Shown: positions 1-5,711 of the stretch, one piece after another
How positions within the stretch are numbered: the first letter of the stretch is position 1
Layout of the letters: each line of letters begins with the position of its first letter
DNA from: VFZN01 sp050249615
Lineage (GTDB): Bacteria; Acidobacteriota; Vicinamibacteria; Vicinamibacterales; UBA2999
DNA: 8,133 nucleotides
Assembly (NCBI GenBank): GCA_050249615.1
Contig: JBFWQE010000210.1
Coordinates: 1-8,133, forward strand
Direction: 5' to 3'
Made by a program: the position numbers and the translations under genes
The notes under the pieces: generated by a model
The model's input: only the letters and a program-made list of their open reading frames with translations
Database searches by the model: none
Told to the model about the DNA's origin: nothing

Positions 1-1743
1 GAAGAAGCCCTTTCGCGCGAGCGCCGTGAAGTTCGCCACGGTGCGGGGCGCGTCGAGCACTGCAAGATCGACCTCGATGACACCCTTCTCGGTGTCGATG
101 TACGCCCGTGGCGAGTACGGAGGCGAAACCAGCGCGTCGACCGCCGCCGGGTCGGGTGCGGGCGGCGCCGGCGTGGCCGGCGTGGCATCGGCCTGCGGGT
201 CGACCTGCCCGAGCAGCTGCGCGGCGCGCAGGCGGACGGCCCAGTCCTTGTCGGCGAGTGCGGCCGTGAGCGCTGGTCGAGCCGCCGCGGGATCGAGCGA
301 CGCCAGCGCAGCCAGGATCGCCGCACGCGCGACATAGGTGCCGTCGCGGCCCGATGTTTCGAGCGCCGATGTCAGGGCGCCCACCTGGTCAACCGCCTTC
401 AGGCGGGCCAGCCCATTTGCCGCGGCCATGCGCACGACGGGGTCCTCGGCGGTCAGCCGTGCCGCCAGGGCCGTGCGCGCCGATGCGGCGCCGCTGGCGA
501 CCAGCGCGGTCAGCACTGACGGAATGACGCGCTGGTCCTCGTCGCGCAGCATGTCGGCGAGGCGCGCCTCGCCGCGATGGTCCGGGAGCCCGCCGAGAGC
601 CGACGCGAGCGCCGCGCGCACGGACCAGTGCGGATCGGCGTCCAGCCCGGAGATGGCGGAGATGAACGTGTCCGGGTCGACGCGCGCCAGGGCTCCCAGG
701 GCCGCCGCCCGCATCGCGGGCCACGAGGCCGACGCGAGCTCGATGAGCGCATCGAGCGCCGCTCCATGCCTCACCTGCCCCAGGGCGACAACGGCCTCCA
801 GCTGGAGGTTGGGATCGACCTTCGGGGTGGTGACGATCTTCATCAGCGCAGCGCCGCCTTCCGCGCGCCCGATGGCGCCGATGGCGCGCACGGCCTGGAT
901 GCGCACCGCGGCCGGCTCGGCCTCCCCGGCCGCGATGCTCGTGAGCGCGGGAAGTGCGGCCTCGTGTCTGAGCACGCCCAGCCCCCGGGCGGCGAACGCG
1001 CGCGTCACCTGTCCGTCCCCCTTCAGCAGGGCCATCAGGGTGCCCGCCGCACGCGGGCTCTCCACGCGCTGGAAGGCGTAGGCCACGGGCCACCAGCGAC
1101 TGCGCGGCTGGCCCGTCGCGTCCAGCAGGGTCGCCGCCAGCTCGTCGTAGGCGCCGAGCCGCACGAGCGCGTACATCCCCAGGCGCACGGCCTCGACGGT
1201 GGCGTCCTTGGGATAGCCCACATCGTCGGCGGCGATGGAGGCGAGCACTCCTGCGCCGATGTGCGCGGACATCATCGCGGCAATCTCCGGTGCGGCCGCC
1301 TTGTGACCGATCGCGCCCAGCGCCTCGGCCGCGCGGCCCTGCAGCAGCGGATCGGCCGTGGCGAGCGCGGTGACGAGCGCCGGCGCCGCGTCGGCGCTGC
1401 CGATGAGGCCGAGCGCGAACGCCGCCATCTGTCGCACTTCCGGATCGGCCTCCGATGTGAGCATGGCGGCCAGCGGCCCGACCGCGTCGGGCAGGCGCGC
1501 ACGGCCGGCGGCCAGCGCCGCCCGGCGCCGGATGTGCGCCTGCTGATCGGCGAGCATCGCGATGAGGTCCTGGCCGGGGGCCGGACCGCGCGCGACGCGC
1601 TGGTCTTCGAGATCCAGGATCCAGGCGAGCTTCTGCGCCGCGGTGGGCGGCGGCGGCACGGCCGCGACGTCGGGGCCCGGTTGCGGGCCGCAGCCGTGCG
1701 CGATCAACGCCACCGCGATCAGGCCCGCGTGCCGCCACGTCAT
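1..1743 (-). CDS. HEAT-repeat probable lipoprotein with C-terminal cyclophilin-type peptidyl-prolyl isomerase domain (3' end off window)
   Basis: This frame is open for 581 codons from ATG 1743-1741 to the left edge, so the C-terminus is missing. The N-terminus (MTWRHAGLIAVALIAHGC) is a short hydrophobic signal ending in Cys18. The preceding Ala-His-Gly is an imperfect lipobox, so lipidation is probable, not certain. Residues about 40-515 are Ala/Leu-rich helical repeats of about 30 residues with HEAT signatures such as DPEVRQMAAFALGLIG (100-115) and DPVVRMAAANGLARL (434-448). A Pro/Ala linker follows (about 516-542). Residues 546-581 (TEKGVIEVDL, then TVANFTALARKGFF) match the start of a cyclophilin fold; the catalytic Arg and rest of that domain lie outside the window. 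Inferred role: a membrane-anchored periplasmic scaffold that presents a folding catalyst. The start overlaps the upstream stop as ATGA, with GAGG seven bases before it, which suggests translational coupling. The HEAT part is confident; isomerase activity cannot be judged from this fragment. Confidence 0.85.
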   Translation of the reverse strand, partial: MTWRHAGLIAVALIAHGCGPQPGPDVAAVPPPPTAAQKLAWILDLEDQRVARGPAPGQDLIAMLADQQAHIRRRAALAAGRARLPDAVGPLAAMLTSEADPEVRQMAAFALGLIGSADAAPALVTALATADPLLQGRAAEALGAIGHKAAAPEIAAMMSAHIGAGVLASIAADDVGYPKDATVEAVRLGMYALVRLGAYDELAATLLDATGQPRSRWWPVAYAFQRVESPRAAGTLMALLKGDGQVTRAFAARGLGVLRHEAALPALTSIAAGEAEPAAVRIQAVRAIGAIGRAEGGAALMKIVTTPKVDPNLQLEAVVALGQVRHGAALDALIELASASWPAMRAAALGALARVDPDTFISAISGLDADPHWSVRAALASALGGLPDHRGEARLADMLRDEDQRVIPSVLTALVASGAASARTALAARLTAEDPVVRMAAANGLARLKAVDQVGALTSALETSGRDGTYVARAAILAALASLDPAAARPALTAALADKDWAVRLRAAQLLGQVDPQADATPATPAPPAPDPAAVDALVSPPYSPRAYIDTEKGVIEVDLAVLDAPRTVANFTALARKGFF

Positions 1744-2864
1744 CTCGAGACCTCGCCGGCGGTCATGACGAGATGCCGCTCCGTGGCCTGCTCCACGCGG
1801 TCGCGCATCACATTCACCCCGATGCCGGGGCCCGTGGGCACGGCGATGGTGCCATCGGGCCCGATGTCGATGCCGGGCTCGATGAGGTCGGGCACGTAGT
1901 AGCGCTTGCTGGCCGCGATGTCGCCTGGCAGGCGGAAGTTGGGCAGGCTGGCCAGGTGGATGTTGTGGGCGCGGCCGATGCCGCTCTCGAGCATGCCGCC
2001 ATGCCACACGGGAATGTCGTTGGCCGCGCACAGGTCGTGCAGCTCGATCGACTGCTGGTGCCCGCCCACGCGGCCCGGCTTGATGTTGATGATGCGGCAC
2101 GCCCTGGCGGCGATGGCGTCGCGGCCGATGCGAACCGTGTGGATGGACTCGTCCAGGCAGATCGGGGTGGCGATGGCCTTCTGCAGCGTGACGTGGTCCA
2201 TCACGTCGTCGTAGTCGAGCGGCTGCTCGATCATCATGAGGTCGTACGGGTCCAGCTTCGCCAGGTGCCCGGCGTCGTCGAGCGTGTAGGCGGCGTTCGC
2301 ATCCACCATGAGCGGGATGTCGCCGAACTTCGCGCGCACCCGCTCCACCGCCTCGATGTCCCAGCCGGGCTTGATCTTGATCTTGATCCGCTGGTAGCCG
2401 GCAGCCCGCTCCTTCGCGACCTTCTCCACCAGCTGGTCCAGCGAGTCCTGGATGCCAATCGACACGCCCGAGGCAATGCGAGCGCGCGTGCCCCCGAGCA
2501 CGGCCGACAGCGGCTCGCCCTCGATCTTCGCGTGCAGGTCCCACGCCGCCATCTCCAGCAGCGCCTTGGCCATGTTGTGGGTGCGCACGCGCTTCATGGC
2601 CGGGAACACCTCGCGGGGATGGGCGAACTCACGGCCCAGCACCAGCGGCGCCAGGAACCTGGTGACGATGTGCCAGACCGTCTCCGTGGTCTCGCCGCTG
2701 TAGTAGGGGTGCCCCTCGGCCACCGCCTCGCCCCAGCCCTCGTGCCCCTCGCCTTCCACGCGCGCCAGGATGAACTCGCGATCGTAGCTGCGCCCGAAGC
2801 TCGTCTCGAAGAAGTGGACGAGGGGCAGTCGGCACAGGAACAGTTCCAGTCGGTCAATTCTCAT
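1740..2864 (-). CDS. menC: o-succinylbenzoate synthase / N-acylamino-acid racemase (enolase superfamily)
   Basis: A 374-residue protein of typical length for this subgroup. It has the N-terminal capping domain (about 1-125) and the enolase-type barrel. All expected active-site positions are visible: a KxK motif at Lys161/Lys163 in RIKIKIKPGWD, metal ligands Asp188 (MVDAN), Glu213 (MIEQPL) and Asp238 (CLDES), and the opposite-face Lys262 (NIKPGRVGG). The late segments PVWHGGMLESGIGRAHN and the LASLPNF/LPGD region are typical of MenC type 2 / N-succinylamino-acid racemase proteins. Known for the family: dehydration of SHCHC to o-succinylbenzoate in menaquinone synthesis, and racemisation of N-acylamino acids in some members, sometimes both in one enzyme. 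Sequence alone cannot separate these, and no other men gene is in the window, so the symbol is provisional. ATG 2864 is chosen because GGGAGA lies four bases upstream and the domain begins MRIDRLELF. An in-frame TTG at 2894 would add ten unlikely residues that overlap the promoter. The stop overlaps the next gene's start. Confidence 0.86.
   Translation of the reverse strand: MRIDRLELFLCRLPLVHFFETSFGRSYDREFILARVEGEGHEGWGEAVAEGHPYYSGETTETVWHIVTRFLAPLVLGREFAHPREVFPAMKRVRTHNMAKALLEMAAWDLHAKIEGEPLSAVLGGTRARIASGVSIGIQDSLDQLVEKVAKERAAGYQRIKIKIKPGWDIEAVERVRAKFGDIPLMVDANAAYTLDDAGHLAKLDPYDLMMIEQPLDYDDVMDHVTLQKAIATPICLDESIHTVRIGRDAIAARACRIINIKPGRVGGHQQSIELHDLCAANDIPVWHGGMLESGIGRAHNIHLASLPNFRLPGDIAASKRYYVPDLIEPGIDIGPDGTIAVPTGPGIGVNVMRDRVEQATERHLVMTAGEVSR
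1751..1754 (-). promoter_or_regulatory. Shine-Dalgarno of the HEAT-repeat lipoprotein, inside the upstream gene
   Basis: GAGG on the minus strand, seven bases before ATG 1743-1741, lies within the last codons of the upstream racemase-like gene. With the ATGA stop/start overlap it supports translational coupling of the two leftward genes. Confidence 0.5.
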
Positions 2865-2868
2865 CGCG

Positions 2869-2874
2869 TCTCCC
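2869..2874 (-). promoter_or_regulatory. Shine-Dalgarno of the menC-like gene
   Basis: GGGAGA on the minus strand lies four bases before ATG 2864-2862. It decides the start against the TTG ten codons upstream. It is the clearest ribosome binding site at a gene preceded by a promoter; the three rightward genes preceded by -10-like boxes have none at the right distance. Confidence 0.65.
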
Positions 2875-2892
2875 GCAGGTGTCGGCACCTGC
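2875..2892. promoter_or_regulatory. Perfect palindrome, operator candidate
   Basis: GCAGGTG-TCGG-CACCTGC is an inverted repeat with seven paired bases per arm and a four-base centre. It occupies most of the 44-base gap between the divergent genes. It lies between the positions expected for -35 and -10 of the rightward promoter and near the expected transcription start of the leftward one. A dimeric regulator bound here could control both directions. An RNA hairpin is the alternative; in the leftward transcript the start would probably fall inside or next to the outer arm, so a DNA site is favoured. The protein that would bind is unknown. Confidence 0.45.
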
Positions 2893-2898
2893 AATATA
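2893..2898 (-). promoter_or_regulatory. -10-like element of the menC-like gene, overlapping the opposite promoter
   Basis: On the minus strand 2898-2893 reads TATATT. Transcription would start near 2886 and give a leader of about 20 bases containing the GGGAGA ribosome site. It shares four base pairs with the rightward TATACT box, so polymerases could not use both at once. No convincing -35 is seen. Confidence 0.4.
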
Positions 2899-2900
2899 CT
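2895..2900 (+). promoter_or_regulatory. -10-like element of the deoxynucleoside kinase gene
   Basis: TATACT ends eight bases before GTG 2909-2911. Transcription would begin about 2907-2909, at or within two bases of the start codon, giving a leaderless or almost leaderless mRNA. The -35 position (about 2872-2877) does not resemble TTGACA. Confidence 0.5.
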
Positions 2901-2908
2901 CGGCCCGC

Positions 2909-3547
2909 GTGGCCTTTCATTACCTGGCTGTTGAAGGCCCCATCGGGGTCGGCAAGACCGTCCTGACCGAGCGCCTCGCGTCGCGCCTCGACGCCACCAC
3001 CATTGTCGAGGACACCGACAACCCGTTTCTCGCCGATTTCTACAACGACCGGCCGGGAGCGGCGCTGCAGGCGCAGCTCTTCTACCTGCTGAACCGCCAC
3101 CGCCAGCTGTCGGGCCTGCGCCAGGCCGATCTGTTCCTGCAGGCCACCATCTGCGACTACGTCTTCGACAAGGACAAGATCTTCGCGTACCTGAACCTGG
3201 ACGACAACGAGCTCTTCATCTACCAGCGGCTCTACGACCTGCTGGCGCGGGACGTCCCGTCCCCGGACCTCGTGGTGTATCTCCAGGCGCCGACAGACAT
3301 CCTCGTCGAGCGACTGCAGAACAAGCCCCGGGACCCCGAGACCGACATGCCCCGCCCGGGCGAGGACTACGTGCGCGAGGTGAACGAGGCCTACCAGCAC
3401 TTCTTCTTCCACTACACGGCCACGCCCCTGCTGGTCGTCGAGACATCGGAGTTCGACCCCGAAACCGACGATGCGGCCCTCGACGAGCTGGTGAAGCAGA
3501 TCAAGGGCATGGGGAAGGGCACCCGGTACTACATTGCCCGTCGGTGA
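2909..3547 (+). CDS. Deoxynucleoside kinase (deoxyadenosine/deoxyguanosine kinase family)
   Basis: A 212-residue cytosolic P-loop enzyme expected to phosphorylate deoxynucleosides to their 5'-monophosphates in salvage. Seen: P-loop GPIGVGKT (10-17); an acidic/substrate segment VEDTDNPFLADFYND (33-47); NRHRQL (62-67) with the family's substrate-site Arg; ICDYVFDKDKIFA (81-93); PDLVVYLQAPTDILVERL (119-136); and the C-terminal GTRYY. The lid usually has an RGR-type Arg pair; here it reads NKPRDPE (138-144), so one Arg is replaced. Nucleoside preference cannot be read off. GTG 2909 is preferred because VAFHYLAVEGPIGVGKT begins directly with the first strand and a TATACT box precedes it. An upstream in-frame GTG at 2879 would add ten residues that overlap the palindrome. 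No Shine-Dalgarno is seen. The gene is followed 21 bases later by accD. Confidence 0.88.
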   Translation: MAFHYLAVEGPIGVGKTVLTERLASRLDATTIVEDTDNPFLADFYNDRPGAALQAQLFYLLNRHRQLSGLRQADLFLQATICDYVFDKDKIFAYLNLDDNELFIYQRLYDLLARDVPSPDLVVYLQAPTDILVERLQNKPRDPETDMPRPGEDYVREVNEAYQHFFFHYTATPLLVVETSEFDPETDDAALDELVKQIKGMGKGTRYYIARR

Positions 3548-3551
3548 GGGA

Positions 3552-3560
3552 TGGTAAGCT
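3552..3560 (+). promoter_or_regulatory. Extended -10-like element before accD
   Basis: TGGTAAGCT has the TGnTAnnnT pattern and ends eight bases before ATG 3569, the same spacing as at the kinase gene. A purine-rich GAGGGA near 3545-3550 is too far upstream (about 18 bases) to serve as a ribosome site. It may provide an internal promoter with a leaderless product. Confidence 0.4.
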
Positions 3561-3568
3561 GAACGTCC

Positions 3569-4411
3569 ATGGCCTGGTTCAAGAAGGCCCGCAAACCGCT
3601 GGCGGCTCCGGAGAAGGCCAGCCGCGTGCCCGAAGGCCTCTGGGAGAAGTGCCCGGAGTGCGACTCCATCATCTACACGAAGGACCTCGTCCGGAACCTG
3701 CACGTCTGCGAGAAGTGCGGGCACCATTTCCGGATGGGCGCCATCGACCGGCTGAAGGTACTCTTCGACCACGAGCGCTGGGAGGAGCTGGCGCCGGACC
3801 TGCGGTCCAACGACCCCCTCACCTTCACCGACACCAAGCCCTATCGTGACCGCCTGGAGAAGACCAGGGCCAGCACCGGGCAGAGCGATGCCGTCATCGT
3901 GGGCGTGGGCCGACTGGACGGCATCGAGGCCGTCATCGCCTCGATGGACTACAGCTTCATCGGCGGCTCGATGGGTGTCGTCGTCGGCGAGAAGATCGTG
4001 CGCGGCATCGAGATGGCCCTCGAGCGGAAGGCCGCGGTCATCATCGTGTCGTGCTCGGGCGGAGCCCGCATGATGGAAGGGGCGCTGTCGCTGATGCAGA
4101 TGGCGAAGATCTCCGCGGCGCTCGCCCGGCTGGACCGCGCGCGGCTGCCGTACATCTCGGTGCTGACCGATCCGACGACGGGAGGCGTGACCGCCAGCTA
4201 CGCCATGCTCGGGGACCTGAACGTCGCCGAGCCGCGGGCGCTCATCGGCTTCGCCGGTCCGCGCGTCATCGAGCAGACCATCCGCCAGAAGCTGCCGGAG
4301 GGCTTCCAGCGGAGCGAGTTCCTGCTCGAGCGCGGCATGCTCGACCTGGTGGTGGATCGCCGCGAGATGAAGGCGACGCTGGCCCGGGCGCTGCGCTTCA
4401 TGGGGAAGTGA
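3569..4411 (+). CDS. accD: Acetyl-CoA carboxylase carboxyltransferase subunit beta
   Basis: A 280-residue protein, close to the family's usual length. With AccA it forms the carboxyltransferase that moves the carboxyl group from biotin on AccB to acetyl-CoA, making malonyl-CoA for fatty acid synthesis in the cytosol. Seen: a four-Cys zinc ribbon (Cys28, Cys31, Cys47, Cys50; CPEC and CEKC), then the crotonase-like fold with IGGSMG (131-136), SGGARM (163-168), SLMQMAK (174-180), DPTTGGVTAS (201-210), GFAGPRVIEQTI (227-238) and LPEGFQRSEFLLERG (242-256). accA, accB and accC are not in the window. The ATG has no Shine-Dalgarno at normal spacing. The stop TGA (4409-4411) overlaps the GTG start of folC, a neighbour arrangement found in many bacteria. 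Confidence 0.97.
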   Translation: MAWFKKARKPLAAPEKASRVPEGLWEKCPECDSIIYTKDLVRNLHVCEKCGHHFRMGAIDRLKVLFDHERWEELAPDLRSNDPLTFTDTKPYRDRLEKTRASTGQSDAVIVGVGRLDGIEAVIASMDYSFIGGSMGVVVGEKIVRGIEMALERKAAVIIVSCSGGARMMEGALSLMQMAKISAALARLDRARLPYISVLTDPTTGGVTASYAMLGDLNVAEPRALIGFAGPRVIEQTIRQKLPEGFQRSEFLLERGMLDLVVDRREMKATLARALRFMGK

Positions 4412-5694
4412 CCACCTACGAACGGCTCTTCGCGCTCGAGGCCTTCGGCATCAAGCTCGGTCTCGAGAACATGCGCACGCTCGTGGCCGCCCTCGGCCAC
4501 CCGGAGCGTGCCTGCCCCACCATCCATGTCGCGGGCACGAACGGCAAGGGCTCGGTGTGCGCGATGGTCGAGCGCGCGCTGCGGGCGGCGGGGTATCGCA
4601 CGGGGCTCTATACCTCGCCGCACCTGGATCACATCGAGGAGCGCGTGGCGGTGGACGCAGTGCCGGTGGCGCCCGTCCTGTTCGAGGCCTGTGCCGGACA
4701 TGTCCTGCAGGTGGTGGACGAGGCCAGGGCCGATGGGCGCCTCGCCGTCACCCCCACGTTCTTCGAGGTGACGACCGCCATCGCCTTCGAGGCGTTCCGC
4801 CGCGCGCAGGTGGACGTGGCCGTCATCGAGGTCGGGTTGGGCGGCCGGTTCGACGCCACGAACGTCATCGGGCCCGTCGCGTGCGCCATCACGTCGATCG
4901 CGCTCGATCACGAGCGGCATCTCGGCACGACACTGGCCGCCATCGCCGCGGAGAAGGCGGGGATTGCCAAGCACGAGACGCCCCTCGTGATTGGTGATCT
5001 GGCCCCTGAGGCCAGGACCGCCGTCGAGGAGGCGGCCGAGGCCGCCGGCGCGCCTGTCCTCGACGCGGCCGACGTGATCGAGGACGCCCACCTGGAGCGC
5101 GGCGTGGCCACCATCACCTGCCGCGGCGGGTACCCGCCCGTCCGTCTCGCCCTCGCGGGCCGCCACCAGATGGCCAACGCGGCCACGGCGGTTCGCCTGC
5201 TCGAGGTGATCGAGCAGGAGGGCCTGCCGGTGGGCATGGAGGCGATTGTCACGGGACTGTCCGACGCCCGGTGGCCCGCGCGACTCGAATGGCTGCGCCT
5301 GGCGGGCGGCGACCTGCTGATCGACGCCGCGCACAACCCGGCCGGTGCCGAGGCGCTCGCGTCGTATCTCGTGGAGGCCGGCGTGGCCCCCATTCCCGTC
5401 ACCATCGCGGCCATGCGGGACAAGGACGTGGCTGGAATGGCGCGGCCCCTGGCCCGCGTCGCGTCGCGGTTCGTCGCGACCGAAGTGGCGCACGAGCGCT
5501 CGCACCCGGCGGGCGCGCTCGCGGCGATCATCGAGCCCGTGGCGCCAGGCATCCCCGTCGAGGCGGAGCCGGACGCGCGCCGCGCGGTCGCCCGGGCGCT
5601 CGAGCAGGGGGGCCGGGCCGTCGCCGCGGGTTCCATCTACTTCGTGGGCCCGCTGCGTGCGCGGCTCGTGGAGTCCGGCGCGGTTTCAATCTGA
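4408..5694 (+). CDS. folC: Bifunctional dihydrofolate synthase / folylpolyglutamate synthase
   Basis: A 428-residue Mur-ligase-type ATP-dependent enzyme. The family adds L-glutamate to dihydropteroate and/or extends the polyglutamate tail of folates. Seen: P-loop GTNGKGS (43-49), TSPHLDHIEERV (69-80), TPTFFEVTTAIAF (115-127), EVGLGGRFDATNV (141-153), LDHERHLG (166-173), EKAGIAK (182-188, ending at the Lys that is carbamylated in relatives), GRHQMANAATA (251-261), DAAHNP (306-311) and GSIYFVGPLR (409-418). GTG 4408 is chosen because it overlaps the accD stop as GTGA and begins VTTYERLFAL, the usual start of the family. The same frame stays open back to 4051 only because it lies inside accD. 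A short GGGG sits just upstream, so coupling to accD translation is likely. Whether both activities are present cannot be decided by eye. Confidence 0.95.
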   Translation: MTTYERLFALEAFGIKLGLENMRTLVAALGHPERACPTIHVAGTNGKGSVCAMVERALRAAGYRTGLYTSPHLDHIEERVAVDAVPVAPVLFEACAGHVLQVVDEARADGRLAVTPTFFEVTTAIAFEAFRRAQVDVAVIEVGLGGRFDATNVIGPVACAITSIALDHERHLGTTLAAIAAEKAGIAKHETPLVIGDLAPEARTAVEEAAEAAGAPVLDAADVIEDAHLERGVATITCRGGYPPVRLALAGRHQMANAATAVRLLEVIEQEGLPVGMEAIVTGLSDARWPARLEWLRLAGGDLLIDAAHNPAGAEALASYLVEAGVAPIPVTIAAMRDKDVAGMARPLARVASRFVATEVAHERSHPAGALAAIIEPVAPGIPVEAEPDARRAVARALEQGGRAVAAGSIYFVGPLRARLVESGAVSI

Positions 5695-5700
5695 TATCCT
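5692..5700 (+). promoter_or_regulatory. Extended -10-like element before lptD, overlapping the folC stop
   Basis: TGATATCCT has the TGnTAnnnT pattern, and its first three bases are the folC stop codon. It ends eleven bases before GTG 5712, which predicts a leader of about five bases. No Shine-Dalgarno is present between it and the start. Confidence 0.4.
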
Positions 5701-5711
5701 CGATTTCACCC

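Noticed and set aside
154..165. GGGTGCGGGCGG, a match to the terminal repeat unit, inside the HEAT gene linker
   Set aside because: A single 12-base match in GC-rich DNA encoding a Pro/Ala linker is probably chance; no second copy follows it.
389..1738. 449-codon minus-strand frame overlapping the HEAT gene
   Set aside because: It is on the same strand but one register off; Arg/Gly-rich without HEAT periodicity, and without the ATGA junction used by the true frame.
577..1899. 440-codon plus-strand frame across the HEAT-repeat gene
   Set aside because: Low-complexity Arg/Gly/His-rich product with no motif, and it runs into the racemase-like gene. The minus frame from 1743 gives regular HEAT repeats and a cyclophilin start.
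1773..2966. 397-codon plus-strand frame opposite the racemase-like gene
   Set aside because: His/Arg/Val-rich antisense product; all catalytic motifs are on the minus strand.
2861..3772. 303-codon minus-strand frame opposite the kinase and accD start
   Set aside because: Antisense to two well-supported genes, covers the divergent promoter and has no domain features.
4051..4407. Upstream extension of folC by 119 codons
   Set aside because: It lies inside accD in another frame and is not folate-synthase-like; GTG 4408 begins the family sequence.
4198..5505. 435-codon minus-strand frame opposite folC
   Set aside because: Shadow frame with no motifs, typical of high-GC antisense; folC motifs are complete on the plus strand.
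5695..5711. Terminator between folC and lptD
   Set aside because: The 17-base gap has no inverted repeat or T-run.
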